The notes under the pieces were generated by a model that was given only the letters and a program-made list of their open reading frames with translations, searched no databases and was not told where the DNA came from. Made by a program: the position numbers and the translations under genes. Below, in pieces: positions 10,114-21,310 of a stretch of DNA of 64,000 bases. Origin of the DNA: Limnoperna fortunei. Lineage: Eukaryota > Mollusca > Bivalvia > Mytilida > Modiolidae. The stretch covers positions 43,177,927-43,241,926 of the forward strand of contig OX104119.1 in NCBI GenBank assembly GCA_944474755.1. The letters run 5' to 3'. The number at the start of each line of letters is the position of its first letter. Position 1 is the first letter of the stretch.

Positions 10114-11599
10114 ATTACACAGTTTATACACCAAGCAAATCTGAGCAAGCCATTGTGTTAGATATTAATACATAGATGGTATTTAGAATGCAACATGAAA
10201 TGAAAAAGTTATTTCTGACAGACAAGTCCATAAGCATTTATTAGAATGCAATATAAGAGTTTGCGACATTAATTTATTGACTGATGATGCGCCAATTAGT
10301 TACATAGTTAAAATCAAAATGACATTAGTTTTGAAAAACTGAAATTTTATTTTGATCATATGAGAAAATTATATTCTATCACAATTGTATAACAATTTAG
10401 AAGGTACTGAAGCCTGTTTTGAGGCAAATTCAGGTTAGGATGACTTAAATGAAGACAACATTAACAAAAATTTAGAATTTGAGTAAGAAATAGGGAAGCA
10501 AACATACTGGTTTTGTGGCATTATGGCAGTATATTTAATATACTTCTGATGCTGCTGTGACCTTTTGAAAATTATATAGGCATTTTTAAGTTGCTGTCTT
10601 TTTAAATCGTGTGTGTATTCCAAAGATGAGAGGACTTACTCTGAAAACATATACCAGTTATCAAAACATTTAAAGAGAATGCTAGGATTCAAGCAATATG
10701 TAGTTTGTATTAGATGTTAAGTTTTGTATGAATTCGGTCATTGTTTTCGTGTAGTTAAATGTTTAATTTCGTAACCATTTTCTTTCTCATCTTGGACAAA
10801 TTCTAAAGCAAATTAATAACGAGTTTTACATTTTCTTTTTTCATATATATATATAGGTTAGATTTTTTCTTATAAATGGTAATATTTAAGCTCTTTAAAG
10901 ATTCTTAGATCAAGTGAAGTTACAATAGTATAGTGCTGTATTTTTTTAGTATGCAGAGATATTTGCTGCTTGTAATTTGTTATAAATATAATTTAATGCT
11001 GCATTGTGGTATGTTTGTAAGGAAGTATTTTCTCATTAATGTCAAGTGTACACAAATAAAATTTATGTGGAAAGGAAAGAAAAGAAATGCACAAAAAAAA
11101 ACGAAGAAATATATAGTGACAACTAACTTCTGAACTATCTTTGTAGACACTGTTAAAAATAGTATAATAGTATGATGTGGTGTTTTTATTTTGTATATTT
11201 TTAAATACTTACATATATAGTGTAATGTTCTTATTACAAATGCTTCTAATTAATAAATGTTAACATAAATTTTCTGTTGGTTTTTATCATTCTTAAGATA
11301 GATATTAAAGGTCCAATTTAAAGGTGTCATTTAAATCACAGGAGCGTTTTTAAGTTCAAAAGTATACGCCTGAAATTCATGACATTGCTCAATATTGTAT
11401 GACACTGAATTTCTCATTAGTTTAACATTACAGTATTGTTTGAAGATTTTGGAATTGAGATCAATATTGATACAATACTGTACCACTACTAGGAAAGATA
11501 AAAATATCAAAGTTTTGTATTATTTATTTGATATTGCAGCAAAATGTCATTAAACTGTCAACACCAACAATATAAAAAATTCTTCACATTTTAAATTAA

Positions 11600-11960
11600 T
11601 ATGATCAAATGTCACAGATGACTATTCATCCACCTTCATTATAAACTAAATGTCCATATAACATGTCGTTGTAGATGATTTGTGGTGGACTTGTTGAAAT
11701 GTCTTGGGTGACCTTTCATCCACCTGTCAGTATCAACAAAATTTCTGAGATTACATATCGTTCCTCTTTTATTAGGAACAAATGTCGCAGATGACCTGTC
11801 GTCCACCTGTCAGTGTACACAAAATGTCCCAGTAAATATATTGTTCACCTTTCAGTTTGAACGAAATTTCAAAGATGACCTGTCATTCATCTTTTAATTT
11901 TAATGAAAGATCAAATATTGTCTGTCGTTCACATTTCTCAAATACAAAAGGTCAAAGGTT
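11600..11960. repeat. Degenerate subterminal tandem repeats
   Basis: Variants of an AAATGTCNCAGATGACCTGTCNTCCACCTGTCAGT block recur roughly every 70-80 bases, for example near 11,610, 11,695, 11,785 and 11,870. They run up to the AAAAGGT motif next to the right end of the CACTA-like unit. They probably represent its right subterminal region. Confidence 0.55.
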
Positions 11961-12073
11961 GCCTTTTCTACCACAAAATTTAACAAAATATGGACTTCGG
12001 AGATAGGTGAACTTTTGATAATATTTTGGGCTTGACAAAATGTGAACAAAAGACGATTTTTCGTGCAGTGATA

Positions 12074-14337
12074 TTAGTAAAGTTGCTCGGACTGATAACC
12101 AGCAATAGGGATAGCTATATAAAATGTTAATATCATGTTATGCATTCTTAATTAAATAAATATAAATATATCAACATATATTTAATTAAGATAAAACTAA
12201 AATGTCTTGTAAGTGGAACGGGTCTTTTAAAATTTTGAAATGGTTTCTAAACTAATTGCAAATGCGATTTTATTTATGACAACCATTCAGCAATAATGTA
12301 TGTAGTAAAAAAATACGGCTGTATTTGACGTTTGTATAAATGAGGTTAAACGTTAAGTCACCTTATGTAATTTTTCAACCATCTGTCAGGTTGGGATTAG
12401 AGAAAATGCAAGTCTTTGTATATAATTTATATGACACTTTAAAGACTTTAATGAAATATAGAGCTCAATGTCAATCTTCAGTTTCAATTATCTTAAGTAC
12501 TACCCGAGCTTCGGCATGTGTCATTCTTTCTGTAGATAAAACAAATTTTGGTATTGCTGAAATCCGGAAGGAAACACATTCGTCGCCTGATGACTGCTGC
12601 CTAAAAAACGGACACAGTAGATGTTTCAACAAAATTAAGTTCTCGTAACGTTGACTTATTGCATTTCGGTAGTTCCTGTAAAATATTTATTCAAAACCTG
12701 TTATCGAAGAAATCATTTCCACTTAGAAGGTAATGTTAAATAATTGCTTACTTACACTGCATATAATTTTGCACTCGAAAAGGTAATTGTACATGTATTT
12801 AAAATACCATTCTTCATTCTTATACTATTTATAGGAATCAACATTTCTTTTGCTGCTATTTCTATAAAACCGGTTTTGTCATTTACATATATAAACCTTT
12901 TTTGTTCATTATTTTTATTTTAAATCTGCAATCTTTGAACCTTAGTGATATTTAGCATCAGTTTTTGTTTCGATCTTTACAATTCAATTTACAACTGTAA
13001 TACATAATTGCAAGTAAGCATAATAGAATAATAAGATAACATGTGTTAACGAAAGCATTGACGATTTAAAATTTAAAAAATACTGTGTCATTTTTATCAT
13101 CGAATTAGTTTTAGTCTCGTAATAAAATTGTTAAAAACCCTATTTTGACAAGACACATTCATCTTTAAGAATAAAAAAACTAGAAATTAATACAAAGTAC
13201 AAAAGCAAAATATACACAAATGTTGTAGACGGACCTGTTTATATAAGGTTATGTGTCCGTATCCTTTCAAAAGACACTAGGCTACGAAAGCGTAAACCAA
13301 TAATTATATATATAATTATTATATATGTGTATTGTATGTTAAACCAGGAGTTGACGCTATAGGAGTAGTCGTTGTTGATATTGTAGTGAAAGACACTGTA
13401 TGAATGTCATGGTTACAAAGATCAGAACTGCTAAAGCCACCATTCATTTGCAAATCTTGCCGTTCTCCAAAAATGTCAACTGGTGAGGCTTTAAATCTTT
13501 TCACATAACTGTAAACATTGACACAAGTTACAGTGTATTATCAGATTTTTTATACATAGTTTTGCTTTTGGTAGATAAAACACCAGGAGGATGATAATCA
13601 GTTCATTAAAAAAGTCGGTAAGTACAAAACCATCATGAATGCTAAGATATCTTGATTCTGCTAAAACTATATTGAAGACAAATATGTTGTGCCAGGAGAT
13701 AATACCCTTAACAACATTATTTTTAACTGCAAAATCATTACGCTAAGTGTTTAATAAATAAACAGCAATTGCACTTGGCAATTCTATTTACACTAGTATT
13801 ACGCTTTCAAAAGAGGAGACTGTTAAAAATTACAAATCAATTTTGCGTCATTTCGTTTCCATATCAAAGTCAAAGTTTGTGATCTTCAGTCATTTTATTA
13901 AATACCAACTTGACACAAGAATCCATACAAACAGCGTTTTATAACAAAATCGTCAAAGTGTAGCACTAAACATCTATCGAAACTCATTCAACAGCAATAA
14001 AACAGGTCTCCAGGAGTAGCAAAAATGAAATGATATAAAAAAAATAAAGACCTGATATACAGTTTAAGGACTTTCTGTCAGTGTAACAGCATTCAAACTT
14101 TTCATTTTTCCAACACTACACGACTTGCACAACACCAGATTTACAGATCTGATTAGACGCTGGTTTTTCTAGACAAACGAATGAGACGTTATGAACAACT
14201 GCTTAATTGGCCATGACATAACGTAGATCAATTATTTTAAATCAGATAATAATTACACTGACTATGAAATCTGTAAATTATTTACATTGAATTGACAACA
14301 CATTTTGCACTTTTTCAACAGATTGTTGTTATCCCAG
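12074..14337. other. Unassigned AT-rich DNA
   Basis: No recognised coding sequence. A 102-codon frame at 12340-12648 is unlike any family I know and has no supporting splice or 3' signal. An AT palindrome (AATTATATATATAATT) lies near 13,303. Confidence 0.5.
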
Positions 14338-14800
14338 TGGGTACTAATTGTGCTCCTCCTCTCGCCGACTTGGTTTTGTACGCATGATTAATGATGTATT
14401 ATCCCTGAATAATCCTACATTTGGTGACTATTTGCATTTAATCTACCATAGTGTGGTTGAAACTCAGACACCACCGGCCTCTCACTTAGACCTTCTTCAA
14501 GCTATAGAATTGGGAATGCTACAAACTAGTCTTGCTTACAAACGTGAGATCTTAAACTTTCCAACTGTCAACCTCCCGTTCATTTATAGCAAATTTGCAA
14601 CAGCTCTGGCGTATGGTGTGTATATTTCCCAACTTATACGTTATGCTAGATCTTGATTCACTGCTGTTGACAACAAAGCTACTCAATACAAGGGTTTGTT
14701 GTACATAGGTTGATGTAATCCCATTAATTATAAAGTTGTCACTATGACTTATTTGATCGTTATGAAAAATTAATCTCTTAATAAGGTGCCACATGTTTGC
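14338..14800 (+). pseudogene. Reverse-transcriptase fossil (Penelope-like?)
   Basis: The conceptual translation shows GTNCAPPLADLVLYA, then after a deletion and frameshift DVLSLNNPTFGDYLHLIY, SHLDLLQAIELGML, NFPTVNLPFIYSKFATALA and YGVYISQLIRYARS, followed by LLTTKLLN and an eroded tail. This order (NCAPLLADL ... YIDDVLSLNN ... ASYLDL ... FNFPIVNFPF ... AYGVYISQLIRY) is a reverse-transcriptase family widespread in aquatic animal genomes that I tentatively place with Penelope-like elements. The first Asp-Asp of the active-site loop lies at the deletion junction, and there are frameshifts and stops, so it is inactive. The clade name is less certain than the RT identity. Confidence 0.75.
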
Positions 14801-15949
14801 TGAGTCAAAGGTGGTTTTGCCTTATAGGATTTGCCTTTTTGACCTTGAGCTACTCGATGGTGCAACAGACAGGAACTGCTTACTCTATCACAACACCTTT
14901 CATTTTCTTAAAAGTTCGTGGTTTTCACTGGATTTTGTTTGTGTGTTGTTTTGTTCTGTGTCCAATGGTTATATATTTTGTGTTTTTGGACAAAGAACTT
15001 ATCCTGCTCTTAAGATTTTTGTTAGCTTCTTTAACTTATCTTGCAGACTGTCGTTAGTATGGTCTATCGATATATTTTATTTCTTGGGACTATACTAGCA
15101 TGCATATAGTTATAGATCTGGTTTATTGTTAAGGCCTAGCTACATTTAATTAAAGTAATATACTTTTAAGAGTCTATTACCACGTCATACATATGTTTAA
15201 TTCATGAGCAATATTTTTTCATAAATAAATTCAGCTTTTTATTGTGTGCTTGTCTTTATTATGATCCGTGACGTTCTGTCATACAACCTGCGTAATGTAT
15301 AAGTGTCATTTGCTTTGCATAAACATTAAACATGTATGCTACAACTGTTCTTTCTATCGTTTATATCCGTTCTCGTATGTTTTTCTATATTAAGTTATCT
15401 CTATAATTGATTGTTTGTTTGTTTTTTTTTAAATTATGCGTTGTTTAAGTGGTTGAAAGTAACAGTAGTTTATGTAGGTTCTATATGATGCAAGTGAGTT
15501 TTCGTTTGCTGTTTGTATGCTGTTGGTCTATATGTCTGTTTTGAAAAGGAATTACAACAGGGTTTAGATACGTTTTACCAGTTGTATCACGGAACACGTG
15601 TTATGTAACTGTATTAAGCCCGTATTTTATGTGCGCTTGTTCTACTTTTTATGTAAATACAATTTTTTTGACAATAATATAATGAAACAATCACGGTTGT
15701 ACAGTGATATACACAGCAATACAGGGTAGAAAATGGAATGATTTGTTTGAGCTATACTAATGGATAGAATAACATTTATATTTCTCAATTGAGCAGGCAT
15801 GCAGGAGATTCTCGTTTGAAAATACGGTTGCAGATAGTTTACCCAATTTGTTTTTCTGTGTACAGTGAATGTGCTACGATAATTGTTGGATACACCTATT
15901 ACTGACTAGTGGTATATGATCCCCATCCATTTTAGTCAACTTACTAAAT

Positions 15950-16215
15950 CCCATACTACAGAAATGGAATTGGGGATTTAAGCATGCCGTAAAACCTGGT
16001 TTAACCCACCATTTCTTTTGAAATGCCAGTACCAAGTCCGGACCATTGCTGTAGTTACTATATTTTTGGTTGTTGGTTCTGGAGTTTGCCTGTTTTTCGG
16101 ACTTTGATTTGTGGATTGTTTTTTACAGTTACCTCAGTGTTCGGTATTGTGTTATTACCTACATTTGATTTATATTGTACAAGAGTATAGTTTTTTGCTG
16201 ATAAATATTTTTCAA
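15950..16215 (+). mobile_element. 3' tail of the same RT element
   Basis: The run GCATGCCGTAAAACCTGGTTTAACCCACC, then a CAGTACCAAGTCCGGACC block, a T-rich stretch and CTCAGTGTTCGGTATTGTG, matches from memory the 3' non-coding region that accompanies the NCAPLLADL-type RT in molluscan genomes. It lies about 1.2 kb downstream of the coding fossil in the same orientation, so the element probably spans 14.3-16.2 kb. A shorter, similar fragment lies near 27,690-27,830. Confidence 0.5.
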
Positions 16216-17564
16216 TTATTAATTTCCACCACTAATGAGTCGTGAGTAGAACTTGTCATTGGTACCATTGATGACATTTTTTAATATTAAAAAATATTCT
16301 TATTGGTAACTTAATAAATTATTAAACATTCGTAATACCTGAATAATAAATGTAACAGGTGTCAAACATTTTGTTCTTATAACAAGACAATAAATATCAG
16401 TCATTTTAAACTAGATTGATACTAGTATTATAACGAGCAATGTAATGTGTGAGAAATGAACATAAAAAATAAAGCTATATCTCTAATGTCAAGAAGGAAA
16501 AACCTAGATTGCATCTTTTATGTGAATTTCAGGAGCACAAAGATAAAATGAAAGCTACAGAAACTTACAAGTTAAACATATTAGTTCCATATTGTCAGTG
16601 TTTCTACCATAGTTTTAGATTATTAACGTTTTTTGAAACGAGATGTGGTTTCTCGTCCATATCTGATCGAAGGGCGACAGCCTGAGATGAGATGACGAGA
16701 AAATGCATCGAGTTTCATAAAACGTAAATAATCTGTTTATCGCTGTTTTGTAACATTTTGACGTCACATTATTTAGTTAACGACCTCTTGATAGCGAGCT
16801 GAGATGGGCCCATCTCACGCTAGTGGAGTGAGATGGAATAATATCGCACACAAAGATCAAAGAAAAATACTGCAAAATAGCGATAATAGATAGGAAAGTT
16901 AATGATAGTGACAAATTTGTACTTACCAACCTTTTAATTTGATACACCGTATTAAATTTAATCATAGACGGAGTGCTCATTTACTTGTAAGATACATGTA
17001 GGTTTAAACATATTGATTAAGCTTTAATGGAAAATTTCTGTAACAATTATCCCTTTGAACTAAAAAAGGAAAAAGTCTGAAAAGGTAAGTTTTTGTTCTG
17101 AATTTTACTTTACCGGTCTGACTCTGCCCTAATTTTACTTAACTTTACTTAACATTAGACTAAATGTTTTGTCCACTTAAAAAACTACAGTCTAGATCTA
17201 TGCCCATAGCATCCCTGATAAAACCTGAGGCCATTGTTTTTAATTAGAATTATAAACTCATATTAAAATACTAAAAATATGTGTATATGTACATTAATAC
17301 TTGTTTCCGCACTGTTTTAAAATATAGTATACAAGAAACTTAATTATCGTTTTTAATTCAATTTTTTTATTGTGAGTTAATCCTATTACTTTATACATGT
17401 TTATAATATTGTTTTTGGGGAAAACAATACTAATTTATTGTAACAGTATTATGTACAGAAAACGTGTAAAAATGTATTAGTTAATTCAGAACACAATAAG
17501 ACCAGTCGAGACAGTGCTGAGACAAATGCAGACAAACAAAAATAAAAAAGCAATAAAACTCGTG
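16216..17564. other. Unassigned AT-rich DNA
   Basis: I see no coding region, RNA gene or clear transposon here. Confidence 0.5.
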
Positions 17565-17574
17565 CAATCTTTTA

Positions 17575-17842
17575 TTTTTGTTTGTTTGTTTGATTGATGT
17601 TTAACGCCACTTTTTCCAATTTTTCAGCCATATCTTGCCGTCCATTTTTTATTGAGGGAGGGTGCCAGAGTAACATGAGAAACCCCCGACATTCTGTAGG
17701 AAAACTGGCAATCATAGTCAATTAAGACTAGAGTTGAGTACACCCTGCTCGCAGTGGGACTCGAACCCGCAACCTCAGTGTTGACAGACAACGTAATCCA
17801 TGGTAGACAAACTGCCTTAACCACTTGGCGATCGAAGCCCCG
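17575..17842 (-). mobile_element. tRNA-derived SINE, full length
   Basis: The same SINE family in reverse orientation: tRNA-like head at the right (GGCTTCGATCGCCAAGTGG, B box GGGTTCGAGTCCC) and a TTTG simple-repeat tail at the left. It is flanked by near-identical 10-bp duplications (CAATCTTTTA at 17565-17574, CAGTCTTTTA at 17843-17852). The mismatch and the A-box substitutions suggest an older insertion than the copy at 8852. Confidence 0.9.
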
Positions 17843-17852
17843 CAGTCTTTTA

Positions 17853-20188
17853 ATGCAAGTCATTACTGCTAAAGACAATAACGAGAATAGTCAAGACTTG
17901 GACAAATACAAAGACGTTTGATTAAATCCGAAACTATGTAACATTAAGTAACATTAAGTCTAAACGTTCAATTTAAATTCAGTGCAATTCAGTACAAAAA
18001 CTAACCATTTCATAATGTTCCTGCTTTGTAGTTAGTGCTATCTTATTCTACGGGCAACAGTGGCTGAGTGGCCAAGGATACCATTGGTGTCTGTATGTCA
18101 ACAGTTGGAATGGGAACACACACATCAACCCGGTCACGGTGTTTTATTTTTGACAAGCATATGCATCTACATCATTCCTTTTTATTATCCGATTCACGCC
18201 AACTATTTATTGTTTGCTATTTTGTCAATCTGATTAATAGAGTGAGGCAAACATCAGTGATTATTTTTGTAAACCAATATATAACCATTTATTGCACTAA
18301 ATTTGACTGCTGTTGACATCTACTTCGCATATAACAGCTAACACAAATGAAGTATTCAGTAATATTAATGCCAGAGTAGCAGGGTTTAACAATGACAAAT
18401 ATTTGAATTTTGTTAAGAGCACTCTATTCTATATCTGATTTGTCTTCGTTAGAGAATTAAATAACATAAACATGTTAAATTCTATTTAGAAAGTTTGAAA
18501 GTAGTCTGTTATCCTTAATCTTTCTTCCGAAATGTAATAATATTTTGTAAATACAGAAGCTTATAATTGTAAGAGTCTAGTATTTCATTATCGTTATCTT
18601 TTATGCTTTTGTCTCATTTTGAAATTCCTATGTTTTCTGTTTTCGTTTGCTTTACAAAATCATTATATATAATTGAATTTGTCAGTTGTCTAGTAGTACC
18701 CCAAAACGTATTACTTTTTATGACGTTAAGCAAGATTCACTAGTTAGTTGTTTCAAATAATCTGCATGGATTGCTCTTTATATAGTGTACAATTCTGGAA
18801 TCAAATTCTTAACTATTAAGTTTGGTAGTATTTTCTTTTCGGATATTTTGCCTTTTCATCAATCACTATTAATAAATACAATTATAATAAACAATAATAA
18901 AATAACAACAATATGATTTTCAACGTTTTGCCTCCAATTTTCTATCCAGTGAAGAGGTTTTGCAAATTCTCTTAGAATTATTTAGGAAAAAGATGTAAAA
19001 AACAGAACATGAGAAAACCAGAGATTCTCAGCAAGGAACAGACACTGTTATTTACGATCTCAAATAATACAATAAAATCTGCATCCCAGTTTTGTTTGGG
19101 CGTATGTTTCCATATGGCGTTTTTTAATCGTTGTTTGCAAGAAAATTTTACATATATAAAATCATCACAAGGAGATAAAATATTCGTATCCATCGTTTTA
19201 CCGTCGACATCATTAATTAGTAGATCGATCGACACGAGATGTCTCATTCAGGCAATTTGTATACGTTTACGACTCTATCCACTGGAAATTCACACGACAG
19301 GTACCAAACTACTTTACCTCCATCGCACTTCAGGTAAGGTGTTTAAATGTTTGTGTCCATGTAGCCTTAGTGAAATATTATTTTTAACGTTTTCATTACA
19401 TTTTGCTATCTTCTGCCTTCTCTTCTGTTGTAATTATTTAATCTAATGTATATTGATGTAGAAAAGATGAAAACGGTTTGTGCTTATTTGCGTATATTCA
19501 TTTTTGACACGAACAATGAAACTCGAAACACGTTTTGTTTGTTCGTTGTTCAGCAATGCAAAACCAAAATTTAAAACAGTACATCGTTAGATTCTTTAAC
19601 TAGCTGTATACATTTCTAGTCACGTAGGAACAAAGTCAAAAATCGGGAGGCAGGGAAGGTTTCAAAGGATCAAACTATTTTGTGGTCATTCCCTTTCAGT
19701 GATGTTAATTTTTTGTTCAAACATATTTCTACGACACAGACGTTTTTGCAGATATTTTGCACTTGATAATGGCATTCCCCTAACAATAATGTTTTCTTAT
19801 ATAAATTGAATCACGTCCTGAGAGTGTGTCATTCAACAGTCCGTACACAATCAAGAATGTCTTGATGAACTGGGTTGACATGAACAACAATTTTATGCAA
19901 TGATAAAGTCGTCACCCTTTTTGTATCAAATAAGAACACAAAGAGCAAAGTAAAGAAGATGCTGCTTATCGCGTAATGTAAGTTCATTTCAGTAGTTTAG
20001 TAGAAGTTGCGGATAAACAAACATTTGTTTTACATAATGTTTATGCCTTCAAGTCAAATATCACAAAGCTTGAAGATAAAATTGTATCCTAATATCTGTT
20101 TTGTCCAAACCACTTTACACTGTTAGTGATAATATGAAATTGTTTTAACTTTGAAATCCATTTTTATATATAAATGGATCTTGTGTCT
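17853..20188. other. Unassigned DNA with weak exon candidates
   Basis: Overlapping open frames lie on both strands at about 18,978-19,446, the longest outside transposons. The plus frame meets a good donor (CTTCAG|GTAAGG, about 19,332). Neither product is recognisable, so I do not call a gene. A tRNA-like segment (GTGGCTGAGTGGCCAAGG, about 18,059) is probably another SINE-head remnant. Confidence 0.35.
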
Positions 20189-20189
20189 T

Positions 20190-20340
20190 TGTTTGAATGA
20201 TGTTAAACGCCACTTTCAACAATTTTTCATCTATATCATTTCGTCCAGTTTTTTTATGGAGGACGCCGGAGTATCCGGAGAAAACCCCGACCATTGGTAG
20301 GAAAGTGTTGACATCCCACAAGATCGTTGGAAGACGAATA
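20190..20340 (-). mobile_element. SINE, internally deleted copy
   Basis: The tail-side and central blocks (GTTAAACGCCACTTTCAACAA, GGACGCCGGAGTATCCGGAG, ACCCCGACC) are followed directly by remnants of the head (GTGTTGACATCCCACAAGATCG). About 90 bases of the B-box region are missing. It belongs to the common family of the window. Confidence 0.8.
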
Positions 20341-20559
20341 TACTACTGTATGAAAGAATCTGTACACACGTTTAAAGTAAAGTGTCACAAAATATGGCAG
20401 ATCACAAAAACATTCACCACAGATTGTTGCATTTTCAGTTTAAAAACATTGGTGTAATTGCAGCATTCAAACAATCAGTAGCTGGTATTCGCATAAATGC
20501 CAGCAACACAACGACGCCTTATTGATTACACTAAAGTGCCAGGAAAGCTTAAGGAATGT

Positions 20560-21300
20560 TACACCAAATGGTAACTTGCATTGTGCTCATTTCCGGCGAC
20601 GTAACGTGTTGATTTGGTAAATAACGTAATATATCTAAGTAATCTTCAACGATTTCGTTTATATAGTGTACAGCAGTCAAATTAACATCAATGCCTTGCA
20701 GAAGGGTTCGAACGGTTGCCATTATGTTTCCCCACACCTATCACTTCATCCGCCGAACTACTGATATTGAATAACATATTAAATGAGCGCAATGTTCAAC
20801 TTGATGCCAACAATCTATAGTGGCCGTCGTCGCTGTGCAGGTGGAAACGATACTCCTCAGAGAAACGACAATGTTTGAAAACTGTAATGGGTGCCGTTAA
20901 TTCCCTCTAGCCCATGCAAGTAGTGCCATTTGAAGACGCGGCTGTAAAACAGGGCGTATCGCAAGTTCTCATGGACAGATATTGTGATTTTGCTATCTGT
21001 TACGTACTATTCCTCAATCTGGTCGGTCTTATCCCGAAATGAACCTGGTCATGAACTTGAACTTTGGAACCGGTTATGTTAAAAATCCGAATATGGTTGA
21101 CCTGGCGGTGAGATGTCATGCGTGGACGTTCGGAGATAGTATGACCGTGGCCGTAATAAATGTGTCGGCGACGAAGCCATAACGATTCTTTGTGGTAACC
21201 AAGTTGCCTAATAAAATCAGTCTGAGTACTTCCAGACAGCTCCGCTCTGACTGTTTGCTTTCGGTCATCTTGACACAACTACGGCATTCGTCTAAGATTA
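20560..21300 (-). pseudogene. Decayed Tc1-like transposase
   Basis: Read on the minus strand, the order of motifs is that of a Tc1-family DDE transposase: an N-terminal helix-turn-helix-like stretch, TISERPRMTSHRQVNHIRI (compare the usual DRPRSGRPR..T..QDR.I), then FSEEYRFHLHSDDGHYR (usual FSDESRF.L..ADGR.R), then GIDVNLTAVHYINEIVEDYL (usual I.GNLTAVRYIDEI..P), ending EHNASYHLV where QDNARPHVA is normal. The catalytic Asp of FSDES and the Asp of DNA..H are both replaced, and several frameshifts and stops are present. It is a molecular fossil with no activity. Terminal repeats could not be located. Confidence 0.8.
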
Positions 21301-21310
21301 TTTTAAACAA

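Larger units (their letters stand above)
2682..12073. mobile_element. CACTA/EnSpm-like element, 9.4 kb
   Basis: Seen: CACTGCACGAAA begins at 2685 and its exact reverse complement ends at 12070. The triplet ATA flanks both ends (2682-2684, 12071-12073). The first 500 bp are full of AAAAGGT/ACCTTTT motifs, and the last 450 bp hold degenerate repeats of a GATGACCTGTC..CCACCTGTCAGT block plus more AAAAGGT. Known: CACTA/EnSpm elements start with CACT, make 3-bp duplications and carry subterminal motif repeats. Inferred: this is one such element. I cannot read a TNP2-type transposase, so it is either non-autonomous or decayed. It carries two SINEs, a hairpin element, a minisatellite and possible exons. 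The 12-bp end match could be chance, but it coincides with the subterminal repeats and the duplication. Confidence 0.6.

Noticed and set aside
18978..19446. Overlapping 145-codon plus and 89-codon minus frames.
   Set aside because: Neither gives a recognisable protein and they compete for the same DNA. The one good donor (about 19,332) is insufficient to call a gene.
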